Source of the DNA: Megasphaera sp. AM44-1BH
Lineage (GTDB): Bacteria; Bacillota; Negativicutes; Veillonellales; Megasphaeraceae
Assembly (NCBI RefSeq): GCF_003467125.1
Contig: NZ_QSFA01000006.1
Coordinates: 1-64,000, forward strand
Reading direction: 5' to 3'
Length of the DNA: 64,000 nt
A program made the translations under genes and the position numbers. The notes under the pieces are model-generated. The model was not told the DNA's origin. It worked only from the letters and a program-made list of their open reading frames with translations, and made no database searches. Shown piece by piece: positions 53,250 through 61,672 of the stretch (within the stretch, counting starts at the first letter, position 1; each line of letters starts with the position of its first letter).

Positions 53250-54257
53250 ATGGATTTAGCAGAATACAAAGGCATTTATGTCATTGCTGAACAATTCGAA
53301 GGCAAATTGCGCAACGTATCTTTCGAACTGTTGGGTCAGGCCCGCGTTTTGGCTGACACCATCGGTGACGAAGTTGGCGCTATCTTGATTGGTAAAGATG
53401 TAAAACCGCTGGCACAGGACCTGATTGCCCACGGTGCACATAAAGTATATGTATATGACGATCCGAAACTGGAAAACTACAACACGACGGCATATGCAAA
53501 AGTCATTTGCGATTTCTTCCATGAAGAAAAACCGAATGTATTCCTCGTAGGCGCTACGAACATCGGCCGTGACCTCGGCCCCCGTATTGCCAACTCCCTC
53601 CAGACCGGCCTTACAGCTGACTGCACGGGCCTGGCTGTTGACGACGACGGCAAGACCATCGTTTGGACCCGTCCGGCTCTCGGCGGCAACATCATGGCTG
53701 AAATCATTTGCCCGGACAACCGCCCGCAGATGGGTACAGTTCGCCCGAACGTATTCAAGAAACCGGAAGCTGATCCCAATGCCAAAGGTGAAGTTATCGA
53801 AAAGACTGCTAACCTCAGCGACGCTGATTTCATGACCAAATTCGTTGAACTCATCAAAATGGGCGGCGAAGGCATCAAAATCGAAGAAGCTGACGTTATC
53901 GTATCCGGCGGCCGTGGCATGAATGGTCCTGAACCGTTCACCGGCATGCTGAAAGACCTCGCTGACGTTCTCGGCGGTGCTGTAGGCGCTTCCCGTGCTG
54001 CTGTTGACGCTGGCTGGATCGATGCTCTCCATCAGGTAGGCCAGACAGGTAAGACGGTAGGTCCGAAGATCTACATTGCCTGCGGTATTTCCGGCGCTAT
54101 CCAGCATCTCGCTGGCATGAGTGGTTCTGACTGCGTTATCGCCATCAACAAAGATGAAGATGCTCCTATCTTCAAAGTTTGCGATTATGGTATCGTAGGC
54201 GACGCATTCAAGATCGTTCCGCTCCTGACTGCTGCTATCAAAAAAATCAAAGGCTAA
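53250..54257 (+). CDS. etfA: Electron-transfer flavoprotein alpha subunit
   Basis: The large ETF subunit, which carries the electron-transferring FAD that passes electrons to Bcd. In 335 residues, SGGRGM and the GASRAAVDAGW to GAIQHLAGMSGSDCVIAINKD block form the C-terminal FAD domain. Two starts are possible: GTG 53244 and ATG 53250. ATG is taken because AAGGAGG lies 10 bases before it and only 4 before the GTG. The gene ends the operon with a terminator. Confidence 0.95.
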   Translation: MDLAEYKGIYVIAEQFEGKLRNVSFELLGQARVLADTIGDEVGAILIGKDVKPLAQDLIAHGAHKVYVYDDPKLENYNTTAYAKVICDFFHEEKPNVFLVGATNIGRDLGPRIANSLQTGLTADCTGLAVDDDGKTIVWTRPALGGNIMAEIICPDNRPQMGTVRPNVFKKPEADPNAKGEVIEKTANLSDADFMTKFVELIKMGGEGIKIEEADVIVSGGRGMNGPEPFTGMLKDLADVLGGAVGASRAAVDAGWIDALHQVGQTGKTVGPKIYIACGISGAIQHLAGMSGSDCVIAINKDEDAPIFKVCDYGIVGDAFKIVPLLTAAIKKIKG

Positions 54258-54271
54258 TAGCTAAGATTCTT

Positions 54272-54320
54272 AAAGGACTGTTGCATGAAAGCAAAGGCTG
54301 TCATGGACAGTCCTTTTTTT
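54272..54320 (+). terminator. Terminator of bcd-etfBA
   Basis: AAAGGACTGT pairs with ACAGTCCTTT, followed by T5. Confidence 0.88.
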
Positions 54321-54330
54321 CTGAGTCAAC

Positions 54331-54371
54331 AACATCAAACATCAAACCCAAAACATCAAACTCCAAACTCC
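54331..54371. repeat. TCAAAC repeat (family B, copy 2)
   Basis: Four imperfect units of ATCAAAC or TCCAAAC lie in tandem (ACATCAAACATCAAACCC and so on), about 11 bases after the etfA terminator and just before the thrS promoter. Confidence 0.6.
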
Positions 54372-54379
54372 ATTTCCCC

Positions 54380-54408
54380 TTGACAAGCAGAGAAGGCGGT
54401 CGTATAAT
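54380..54408 (+). promoter_or_regulatory. Consensus promoter of thrS
   Basis: TTGACA (54380-54385) and TATAAT (54403-54408) are separated by exactly 17 bases, a perfect SigA promoter. Confidence 0.88.
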
Positions 54409-54419
54409 TTACGCATACC

Positions 54420-54664
54420 TAGTGATATGAAAATAGTTTTGATAAGGACATGACAAGTTGTTCGTTTTATATCAGAGAAGGGTACAGTGGTGAGAGTACC
54501 CCATAAGACATGACTTCGTTACCGCCTTGGAACTGGCATCCGGAACTGAGTATGGATGTCCGGCCGCTCCGTTATCGCGTTTGAGTACAGTAGATGTTAT
54601 CTGCTGAACTAGGGTGGAACCACGTGAGCAAGCTCTCGTCCCTTGAGGACGGGAGCTTTTTATT
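54420..54664 (+). promoter_or_regulatory. T-box riboswitch (leader of thrS)
   Basis: A tRNA-sensing leader of about 245 bases. The T-box core AGGGTGGAACCACG is at 54611-54624. Just after it the terminator stem AGCTCTCGTCC/GGACGGGAGCT (54631-54641, 54647-54657) and T5 form the expression platform. Upstream, GGGTAC/GTACCC is one of the stem I hairpins. Threonine codons (ACC) occur in the stem I part, but I cannot fix the specifier with certainty. Uncharged tRNA-Thr would stabilise the antiterminator and allow thrS expression. Confidence 0.93.
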
Positions 54665-54684
54665 TTCAAAGGAGGATGTTTTTT

Positions 54685-56592
54685 ATGGCAGAATTAATTT
54701 TGAAAGATGGCAGCAAGAAAGAATTTGCTGATGGCATTTCTCTTGCCGAAGCCGTCAAACAGCTCAGCAACAGCCTGGCAAAAAAAGTATTGGTAGCAAA
54801 GGTAAATGGTGAAGTCACGGACCTGCGTGAACCCATCACCGACGGCTCGACCGTAGAATTCCTTACCTTTGACGATCAGGCTGGCAAAGATACCCTTCGC
54901 CATACAGCATCCCATGTCATGGCCCAGGCTATCCAGCATCTCTTCCCGGGCGTAAAATTCGCTATTGGCCCGTCCATTGAAAACGGCTTTTACTATGACC
55001 TCGATACGGAACACCGCTTCACACAGGAAGATTTCCCGGCAATCGAAGCCGAAATGGCTAAAATCGTCAAGGAAAACCTGCCTCTTACCAAAGAAGTCGT
55101 ATCCCGTGAAGATGCGCTGAAACTCTTTAAAGAAGCCGGTCAGGATTATAAAGTAGAACTGATCCAGGACCTGCCGGAAGATGCCGAAATTTCCCTTTAC
55201 CGCCAGGGCGATTTCGTCGATCTCTGTGCCGGCCCCCATACGGCTTCTACAGGCGCTGTCAAAGCCTTTAAACTGCAGACCGTTGCCGGTGCCTACTGGC
55301 GCGGTGATGAACACAACAAGATGCTCCAGCGTATTTACGGTACGGCTTTTGAAAAGAAATCCGACCTCGATGATTACCTCCACATGCTGGAAGAAGCCGA
55401 AAAGCGCGATCATCGTAAACTGGGCAAACAGCTCGACCTGTTCAGCTTCCACGAAGAAGGCCCGGGCTTCCCGTTCTTCCACGCCAAAGGCATGGTCCTT
55501 CGCAAGACACTGCTCAAACTCTGGTATGAACTTCATGATGAAGCCGAATACGATGAAATCAGCACGCCGACCATCCTGAGCCGTCATCTCTGGGAACAGT
55601 CCGGTCACTGGGATCATTACCGTGAAAACATGTATTTCACCACCATCGATGACGAACCATACGCCATCAAACCGATGAACTGCCCCGGCGGCATCCTTGT
55701 TTATAAGAGCAACGTCCACAGCTACCGCGATTTCCCCATGCGGATGGCTGAACTGGGCCTCGTCCATCGTCACGAACTCCACGGTGCCCTCCACGGCCTG
55801 TTCCGTGTCCGCTGCTTCACTCAGGATGATGCCCACATCTTCATGCTGCCGAGCCAGATGAAGCAGGAAATTTCCGGCGTCATGGACCTCATCGACAAAG
55901 CCTACAAGATTTTCGGCCTCGATTATCACGTAGAACTGTCCACCCGTCCGGAAGACTCCATGGGCTCTGATGAAATCTGGGACCTGGCTACGAAGACGCT
56001 GCGTGAAGTCATCGAAGAAAAAGGCGTTCCCTTCCAGATCAACGAAGGCGACGGCGCATTCTACGGCCCGAAACTGGACTTCCACGTCAAAGACTCCATC
56101 GGCCGTACCTGGCAGTGCGGTACCATCCAGCTGGATATGCTCATGCCGGAACGCTTCGACATGACCTACATCGGCGAAGATGGCCAGAAACATCGTCCGG
56201 TCATGGTTCATCGTACCGTATTCGGTTCGGTCGAACGCTTCCTGGGCATCCTCATTGAAAACTACAACGGCGCATTCCCCGTATGGCTCGCACCGGTACA
56301 GGTCAAGTTCCTCCCCATTTCGGACAAACATCTGGCCTATGCCAAAGAACTGCGTAAGAAATTCAAGAAGATGGGCATCCGCGTAGAAGTCGATGAAAGC
56401 AACGAAAAAATCGGCTACAAGATCCGCAAAGCCCAGATGGAAAAAGTTCCATACATGGCCGTCATCGGTGATAAGGAAATGGAAAGCAACACCCTGTCCA
56501 TCCGCGACCGCTCCAAAGGCGATATCGGTGCACAGCCGGTCGATGATTTCATTGCCCACGTACGTGAATTAACGGAAACACGCAAAGGCTGA
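54685..56592 (+). CDS. thrS: Threonyl-tRNA synthetase
   Basis: Charges tRNA-Thr. The 635 residues show the N-terminal TGS domain (LILKDGSKKEFADG), the editing domain with RHTASHVMAQ (HxxxH), the class II core with MNCPGG and RCFTQDDAHIF, and a C-terminal anticodon-binding domain from about 535. ATG 54685 follows AAAGGAGG. It is controlled by the T-box leader just upstream and ends with its own terminator. Confidence 0.97.
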   Translation: MAELILKDGSKKEFADGISLAEAVKQLSNSLAKKVLVAKVNGEVTDLREPITDGSTVEFLTFDDQAGKDTLRHTASHVMAQAIQHLFPGVKFAIGPSIENGFYYDLDTEHRFTQEDFPAIEAEMAKIVKENLPLTKEVVSREDALKLFKEAGQDYKVELIQDLPEDAEISLYRQGDFVDLCAGPHTASTGAVKAFKLQTVAGAYWRGDEHNKMLQRIYGTAFEKKSDLDDYLHMLEEAEKRDHRKLGKQLDLFSFHEEGPGFPFFHAKGMVLRKTLLKLWYELHDEAEYDEISTPTILSRHLWEQSGHWDHYRENMYFTTIDDEPYAIKPMNCPGGILVYKSNVHSYRDFPMRMAELGLVHRHELHGALHGLFRVRCFTQDDAHIFMLPSQMKQEISGVMDLIDKAYKIFGLDYHVELSTRPEDSMGSDEIWDLATKTLREVIEEKGVPFQINEGDGAFYGPKLDFHVKDSIGRTWQCGTIQLDMLMPERFDMTYIGEDGQKHRPVMVHRTVFGSVERFLGILIENYNGAFPVWLAPVQVKFLPISDKHLAYAKELRKKFKKMGIRVEVDESNEKIGYKIRKAQMEKVPYMAVIGDKEMESNTLSIRDRSKGDIGAQPVDDFIAHVRELTETRKG

Positions 56593-56620
56593 TCGATACA
56601 ACTGGATAGACCAAAAAGAA

Positions 56621-56656
56621 GCAGGACCCACTGCAAAAGCGGGTCCTGTTTTTTTT
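56621..56656 (+). terminator. Terminator of thrS
   Basis: CAGGACCC (56622-56629) pairs with GGGTCCTG (56641-56648), followed by T8. Confidence 0.88.
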
Positions 56657-56689
56657 GAAAACGCTGCAAATCATCTGGAGGGATTTTGT

Positions 56690-56718
56690 TTGACGGACTT
56701 TGCGTATTCCAGTAGAAT
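56690..56718 (+). promoter_or_regulatory. Promoter of rbgA-rnhB
   Basis: TTGACG (56690-56695) and TAGAAT (56713-56718) are spaced by 17 bases. Confidence 0.75.
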
Positions 56719-56743
56719 AGAAGACAGAAAGGTGGTAGTACAT

Positions 56744-57610
56744 ATGATTATAAACTGGTTTCCCGGGCATATGGCCAAGGCCCGCCGTCTCATCGAAGAC
56801 AATCTGAAGGTCATCGATGTCGTCATCGAACTGGTCGATGCCCGGATTCCCATGAGCAGTACCAATCCCATGATTGCAAAGCTCATCGGGCAGAAGCCGT
56901 CCCTGGTCGTCCTGAATAAAGCCGATCTGGCCGACCCGGACTGCGTGGCAGAATGGCTGGCTTATTATAAACAGCAGGGCCGCCTCGTCCTGGCTCTCAA
57001 CAGCAAAGACAGCCGCAGCGTCAAGCAGCTCCTCAGCAAAGTGCGCCAGCTGGCAGCTCCCAAGCTGGAACGGTGGAAGATGAGAGGACTCAAGACCCGG
57101 TCCGTCCGCACCATGATCCTGGGTATCCCCAACGTAGGCAAATCGACGCTGATCAATACCCTGGCACACCGGAACGTGGCCAAGGCGGCCGATAAACCCG
57201 GCGAAACCAAGGGCAAGCAATGGGTCCATCTGGGAGACAAGCTGGAACTGCTCGATACGCCGGGCGTCCTCTGGCCGAAACTGGAAAATCAGACTTATGC
57301 CTGCCGGCTGGCCGCGACGGGGGCCATTTCCGATACGGTCTTTGACATGGAAACGGTCATTTCCGAACTCATACGGGAACTGGGCCAGTGGTATCCGGAA
57401 GAACTGAAGAGCCGCTTCAAGCTCGATGCACTGGACGAGGCTCCGCTTGCCACGGTCGAAGCCATCGGGCGCAAACGGGGCTGTATCGTAGCGGGTGGCA
57501 CCGTCGATATGGAAAAAACGTACAAACTCATATTGAAAGAGTTCCGTGAAGGACGCATCGGCGCCATTTCTCTCGACAGGGTAGAAGAACTCAGCGGGGA
57601 GGATGCGTAA
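56744..57610 (+). CDS. rbgA: Ribosome biogenesis GTPase (RbgA/YlqF)
   Basis: A circularly permuted GTPase needed for late assembly of the 50S subunit. In 288 residues the G4 motif NKAD (58-61) comes before G1 GIPNVGKST (about 127-135) and G3 DTPG, the permuted order. It opens with the family NWFPGHMAKA. ATG 56744 follows AAAGGTGG. Its TAA overlaps the rnhB ATG by one base, so the two are translationally coupled, as in many Firmicutes. Confidence 0.95.
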   Translation: MIINWFPGHMAKARRLIEDNLKVIDVVIELVDARIPMSSTNPMIAKLIGQKPSLVVLNKADLADPDCVAEWLAYYKQQGRLVLALNSKDSRSVKQLLSKVRQLAAPKLERWKMRGLKTRSVRTMILGIPNVGKSTLINTLAHRNVAKAADKPGETKGKQWVHLGDKLELLDTPGVLWPKLENQTYACRLAATGAISDTVFDMETVISELIRELGQWYPEELKSRFKLDALDEAPLATVEAIGRKRGCIVAGGTVDMEKTYKLILKEFREGRIGAISLDRVEELSGEDA

Positions 57611-58407
57611 TGGATACGGCTGCATATAAACTGGCACAGCTGAAAGCCATGCTGGAAGACGGGCAGACCGACATCCCGGCTCTCCTGCAGGCCATGAAGG
57701 AAGACGCCCGCGTGTCCGTACAAAAAGAAGCCGCCGCCTTCATGCGCCGCATGGTGCGGGAAGAAAAGGAACGGGAACGGCTCCTTTCCCTGTATACGTA
57801 CGAAACCAGATTTTATAATGAAAATATTTATCACGTGGCAGGTATCGACGAAGCCGGGCGGGGCCCCGTCGCAGGGCCAGTCATGATTGCCGCCGTCATC
57901 CTGCCTCCTTTCTGGGAATGTCCCGGCCTGAACGACAGCAAAAAAGTACCGCCGGCAAAGCGGGAACGGCTCTACGATAAAATCATGGCCGAAGCCGTCG
58001 CCGTCTCGTGCATTGCCAAATCGGAAAAGGAAATTGATGACCTCGATATCTATCACGCGACCCAGCAGGGCATGTACGACGCCGTTCGGGCCCTGTCCGT
58101 CCCGGCCGAAGCCGTCCTGGTCGATGCCATGCCTCTGCCGGACCTTACGATGGCCCATCAGTCCCTGGTCCATGGCGATGCTCTCAGCGCGTCCATTGCG
58201 GCGGCATCGATCATTGCCAAAGTGACACGGGACCGGCTCATGGAGCAGTATGACAAGACGTATCCGGAATATGGATTTGCCGTGCATAAAGGCTATCTGA
58301 CGGCATTACACAGAAACGCGATTGAGACTTACGGGCCCTGTCCGATCCACCGGCGCAGCTTTGAGCCCATTCGGACACTGACCCACTTTCATAGAGGAGA
58401 TGAGTAA
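57610..58407 (+). CDS. rnhB: Ribonuclease HII
   Basis: Removes single ribonucleotides and RNA from DNA hybrids. Residues 1-70 form a helical N-terminal extension like that of Bacillus RnhB. The catalytic domain starts with VAGIDEAGRGPVAGP, where Asp80 and Glu81 are the first two of the DEDD residues; later aspartates lie in VLVDAMPLP and in the SIAAASIIAKVTRDRLM region. The total is 265 residues. It overlaps rbgA (TAATG) and the following dehydrogenase gene lies 2 bases on. Confidence 0.95.
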   Translation: MDTAAYKLAQLKAMLEDGQTDIPALLQAMKEDARVSVQKEAAAFMRRMVREEKERERLLSLYTYETRFYNENIYHVAGIDEAGRGPVAGPVMIAAVILPPFWECPGLNDSKKVPPAKRERLYDKIMAEAVAVSCIAKSEKEIDDLDIYHATQQGMYDAVRALSVPAEAVLVDAMPLPDLTMAHQSLVHGDALSASIAAASIIAKVTRDRLMEQYDKTYPEYGFAVHKGYLTALHRNAIETYGPCPIHRRSFEPIRTLTHFHRGDE

Positions 58408-58408
58408 C

Positions 58409-59311
58409 ATGAAACGAATCGGATTTATCGGACTGGGCATCATGGGCGTCCCCATGGTGCGCAACCTGTGCAAAGCAGGCATGGATGTCACCATCATAGA
58501 AAACGGACATGGCAATAAAGAGGCCATTGCGGAACTGAAAGAAAAAGGCGTCCGTACCGCCCCGACAGCCCGGGAAACGGCACGGAATCAGGATGTGGTC
58601 ATCACCATGCTCCCAAACGGACGCATCGTAAAAGATATCCTCACCGGCCCCGACGGCGTACTGGCCGGCATAGCACCCGGTACGGTCCTCATCGATTCCA
58701 GCTCGGTGGCACCGGCTGAATCGAAGCAATTTGCCGCCCTGGCACAAGAAGCCGGCTGTCCTTTCCTCGATGCTCCCGTCAGCGGCGGTGAACCCGGTGC
58801 CATAGCGGGCACGCTGGCCTTTATGATCGGCGGCGATGAAACGGTGGCCGGGAAGGTTCGCGACGTCTTCGATGCCATGGGATCATCTGCCGTCGTTACC
58901 GGCCCAAACGGGGCCGGATCGGTGACAAAACTGTGCAACCAGATCATGTGTTTCATCAATATTGCTGCCGTCTCCGAAGCCCTGGTGCTGGCCCAGAAGG
59001 CAGGCGCGGACCCAAAGAAGGTGTATGAAGCCGTGCGGGGCGGCCTGGCTGGCAGTGCCATACTGGAACAGAAAGCAGCCCGTATCTATGGCCGCGATTT
59101 TGCTCCCGGCGGATTCCTGGAAAGCCAGATGAAAGATATCAATCACGTCATGGAAACGGCACAGGAACTGGATGTCCCCCTGCTGCTGGCACCTATGGTC
59201 CAGCAGATCACCGAAAGCCTCATGCAGGAAGGCCGCGGCCGGGAAGACAACAGCTGCATGGTGACATTTTATGAAAAACTGGCAGGAATTACGGTACAAA
59301 CGAAGGAATAG
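58409..59311 (+). CDS. NAD(P)-dependent 3-hydroxyacid dehydrogenase (GarR/3-HIBADH family)
   Basis: A 300-residue beta-hydroxyacid dehydrogenase. IGFIGLGIMGVP is the nucleotide loop, FLDAPVSGGEPGA the substrate-binding signature, and the catalytic lysine lies in GSVTKLCNQ. It probably interconverts tartronate semialdehyde with glycerate, or related 3-hydroxyacids. ATG 58409 is preferred because GAGG(AG) lies about 9 bases before it; the frame also has an ATG at 58400, which would sit on that site. It is the third gene of the rbgA unit, with no shared function known. Confidence 0.9.
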   Translation: MKRIGFIGLGIMGVPMVRNLCKAGMDVTIIENGHGNKEAIAELKEKGVRTAPTARETARNQDVVITMLPNGRIVKDILTGPDGVLAGIAPGTVLIDSSSVAPAESKQFAALAQEAGCPFLDAPVSGGEPGAIAGTLAFMIGGDETVAGKVRDVFDAMGSSAVVTGPNGAGSVTKLCNQIMCFINIAAVSEALVLAQKAGADPKKVYEAVRGGLAGSAILEQKAARIYGRDFAPGGFLESQMKDINHVMETAQELDVPLLLAPMVQQITESLMQEGRGREDNSCMVTFYEKLAGITVQTKE

Positions 59312-59315
59312 ACAA

Positions 59316-59364
59316 AAAGAGGGAGCAGCAAATGAGACGTGACATCTCGTTTGCTGCTCCCTTT
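59316..59364. terminator. Bidirectional terminator between the dehydrogenase and the kinase-like gene
   Basis: AAAGAGGGAGCAGCAAA/TTTGCTGCTCCCTTT form a long stem with a further GAG/CTC inside. The T5 tract is clearer on the minus strand. Confidence 0.85.
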
Positions 59365-59409
59365 CCGTATACGTCATGTATGGCAAAAACGGACCCTTTC
59401 CAGTGGTCA

Positions 59410-60126
59410 TCAGGAAAGGCCGTGGATATACGCTTCGGCCTTGCTGACCGACACGACGTCGATCCAGCCGGTCTTTATCAGGTGACGGCAAATGCCAAAG
59501 ACGATGCCGTGGCTGGCAATGAAGTGCCGGAGTTCACTCAGCCGCGCTTCCCATCCCGGAACGGAACGATAGCCCTTCATGGCCTGATCGAGCAGATGAT
59601 TGCCGGGCCATCCTTCGCGGAAATAGCTGTGGATGAATAAGAACAGATCGAGGACGCGGGCATCGACATGGAAAAACTGCATTTCATTTTCCCAGTCGAG
59701 GAAGGTGATGGCCCGTGTGGTGTGGTCCCATGCGATATCGCGCAGGGCGGGCCTGCCATGATGCAGGCCAAACGAATGGAGCCGGGCCAGTGCTTCCCCT
59801 GCCTTGTAATAGGCTTCATCGGTATCCTCAGGATATTCCTTTACGATACGCTGCAGGGGCCGGCCGCTGGCTTTCATGACGAAATAATCCGGTCCGGTGA
59901 GCACAATGGCCGGTGCCAGGGGGACCCGGCTGTTGACCAGCCTGATTTTATAGACTTCCGTCAGATAGGCCATATGAGCATTCTGCTTGGCAAACCGGTT
60001 GCGGCCATTGGATATACAGCGCTTGATAAAATATGATGTATTGTTATAGGTAAATGGAAGGACCCTTTTATGGGGATGTTCGCTCATGACCACCCGGGCG
60101 GCTTCTTCCATTTTCTTGTCATACAT
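59410..60126 (-). CDS. Kinase-like phosphotransferase, possible lipopolysaccharide-core kinase
   Basis: A 238-residue cytoplasmic protein with a minimal protein-kinase-like fold. HHGRPALRDIAWDH looks like a catalytic loop (Arg-Asp where His-Gly-Asp is usual), and TFLDWENE stands in the DFG/metal-binding position. An early TSYFIKRC supplies a lysine in the ATP-lysine place. Relatives include the Kdo/heptose kinases of lipopolysaccharide cores, which would fit a diderm Negativicute; aminoglycoside-phosphotransferase-like enzymes are the alternative. GAGGTG lies 7 bases before ATG 60126. It is a lone minus-strand gene. Confidence 0.72.
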   Translation of the reverse strand: MYDKKMEEAARVVMSEHPHKRVLPFTYNNTSYFIKRCISNGRNRFAKQNAHMAYLTEVYKIRLVNSRVPLAPAIVLTGPDYFVMKASGRPLQRIVKEYPEDTDEAYYKAGEALARLHSFGLHHGRPALRDIAWDHTTRAITFLDWENEMQFFHVDARVLDLFLFIHSYFREGWPGNHLLDQAMKGYRSVPGWEARLSELRHFIASHGIVFGICRHLIKTGWIDVVSVSKAEAYIHGLS

Positions 60127-60236
60127 AGCCTTTCACCTCAATCAAAAATAAGGGCATTTGTATCTATTTTACCTGATTTTTACAAAGAAGCAAGAGAATC
60201 TCTCCGTATTTTTTTGCCGGATACCCTATGAGATGA

Positions 60237-60266
60237 TTGACAGTGCTGCATTTAGCCTTGTATAAT
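60237..60266 (+). promoter_or_regulatory. Promoter of the ZTP-riboswitch transcript
   Basis: TTGACA (60237-60242) and TATAAT (60261-60266) are spaced by 18 bases, and the riboswitch starts about 10 bases later. Confidence 0.85.
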
Positions 60267-60273
60267 AGACATG

Positions 60274-60340
60274 AAACATGTGACTGACGGAAAGTGGAGC
60301 ATACCACGGGGAGCATGATTCAGTATAGCCGACCGTCTGG
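60274..60340 (+). promoter_or_regulatory. ZTP (pfl) riboswitch aptamer
   Basis: The sensor of ZTP/ZMP, the alarmone of folate shortage. GTGACTGACGG is followed by a GTGG/CCAC hairpin and GGGGAGC, then after a linker CCGACCGTCTGGGC, close to the known pfl consensus. CATG (60277-60280) and CATG (60314-60317) close P1. The pseudoknot pairs GACGG (60286-60290) with CCGTC (60333-60337); other members have GGCG with CGCC, so both sides have changed together. The gene controlled makes the next step after ZMP, as expected. Confidence 0.93.
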
Positions 60341-60373
60341 GCGAAGGTTCCCGGAAGTGTCGGTATTTTTTTA
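60329..60373 (+). terminator. Terminator expression platform of the ZTP riboswitch
   Basis: CCGAC (60329-60333) pairs with GTCGG (60359-60363), with an inner GGG/CCC, followed by T7. The 5' arm overlaps the riboswitch pseudoknot, so ligand binding should prevent termination. Confidence 0.82.
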
Positions 60374-60395
60374 TCTGCGTACGGAGGTAATAACG

Positions 60396-61571
60396 ATGAA
60401 AGAACTGCAATTGAAATATGGCTGCAATCCCAATCAGGCTTCGGCCAGAGTGTATATGAAAGATGGCAGCGACCTTCCTTTTGATGTCTTAAATGGCCGC
60501 CCGGGCTATATCAACCTGCTCGATGCGTTCAACAGCTATCAGCTTGTCAAAGAACTGAAGGAAGCGACGGGCCTTGCGGCAGCAGCTTCTTTCAAACACG
60601 TCAGCCCCGCCGGTGCAGCCGTAGCGACGGACATGAGCGATACACTGAAGAAAATCTACTGGGTCGATGACCTGGATTTGTCTCCACTGGCCTCGGCCTA
60701 TGCCTGTGCCCGTGGTGCCGACCGCATGAGCTCTTACGGCGATTTCGTCGCCCTGTCCGACGTCTGTGATGTCGAAACGGCAACCCTCCTCAAACGGGAA
60801 GTATCGGACGGCGTCATTGCCCCGGGATATACCGATGAAGCACTGGAACTGCTCAAGACGAAGAAAAAAGGGAAATACTGCATCCTCCAGATGCATAGCG
60901 GCTATACACCGGCTCCCATCGAATCGAAAGAAGTATACGGCGTCACCTTTGAACAGGAACGGAACAACGCCAAAATCACGGCAGATCTCTTCAAGGAAAT
61001 CCCGACGAAAAACAAGAACCTCCCGGCTTCGGCAATCCGCGACCTCATGATCGCCCTCATCACACTGAAATATACCCAGTCCAACTCCGTCTGCTACGTC
61101 AAAGACGGCATGACCATCGGTGTCGGCGCCGGACAACAGTCCCGCGTACACTGCACCCGTCTGGCCGGCAACAAAGCGGACATCTGGTGGCTCCGCCAGA
61201 ACCCGAAAGTCCTGGCCCTGCCCTTCCGCGATGACGTGCGCCGTCCGAACCGGGACAATGCCATCGACGTCTACATTTCCGATGACTACGAAGACGTCCT
61301 GGCTGACGGCATCTGGCAGGACCTGTTCACGGAAAAACCGGAACCGCTCACACGGGAAGAAAAGAAAGCCTGGATTGCCCAGCTCCACGGCGTAGCCCTG
61401 GGCAGCGACGCCTTCTTCCCCTTTGGCGACAACATCGAACGGGCCCATCGCAGCGGCGTAGACTACATCGCCCAGGCCGGCGGCTCCATCCGTGACGACA
61501 ACGTCATCGAAACGTGTGACAAATACGGCATAACCATGGCCATGACCCACCTGCGCCTGTTCCATCACTAA
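60396..61571 (+). CDS. AICAR formyltransferase domain protein (stand-alone PurH C-terminal type)
   Basis: Transfers a formyl group from 10-formyl-tetrahydrofolate to AICAR (ZMP) in purine synthesis. The 391 residues correspond only to the formyltransferase part; the IMP cyclohydrolase (MGS) domain of bifunctional PurH is absent. LKYGCNPNQ and SFKHVSPAGAAV are AICARFT signatures, and a later LGSDAFFPFGDN block is also typical. ATG 60396 follows GGAGGT; the longer frame runs back through the riboswitch and cannot be real. The step to IMP must be done by another gene, or a full PurH exists elsewhere. Confidence 0.93.
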   Translation: MKELQLKYGCNPNQASARVYMKDGSDLPFDVLNGRPGYINLLDAFNSYQLVKELKEATGLAAAASFKHVSPAGAAVATDMSDTLKKIYWVDDLDLSPLASAYACARGADRMSSYGDFVALSDVCDVETATLLKREVSDGVIAPGYTDEALELLKTKKKGKYCILQMHSGYTPAPIESKEVYGVTFEQERNNAKITADLFKEIPTKNKNLPASAIRDLMIALITLKYTQSNSVCYVKDGMTIGVGAGQQSRVHCTRLAGNKADIWWLRQNPKVLALPFRDDVRRPNRDNAIDVYISDDYEDVLADGIWQDLFTEKPEPLTREEKKAWIAQLHGVALGSDAFFPFGDNIERAHRSGVDYIAQAGGSIRDDNVIETCDKYGITMAMTHLRLFHH

Positions 61572-61590
61572 TAAAAATAACCCTGACACA

Positions 61591-61630
61591 AAACTCACGA
61601 CTGGAGGATGACTCCGGCCGTGAGTTTTTT
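61591..61630 (+). terminator. Terminator of the AICAR formyltransferase gene
   Basis: AAACTCACG and CGTGAGTTT pair, with an inner CTGGAG/CTCCGG stem, followed by T7. Confidence 0.88.
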
Positions 61631-61650
61631 TGGCGTGCAGGGAAAAGATA

Positions 61651-61672
61651 GTTTGAAGTTTGACGTTTGAAG
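61651..61672. repeat. GTTTGA repeat (family B, copy 3, inverted)
   Basis: GTTTGAAGTTTGACGTTTGAAG is the reverse complement of the TCAAAC type seen at 45.0 and 54.3 kb. It lies 21 bases after a terminator and replaces the start of the antitoxin gene. Confidence 0.6.
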
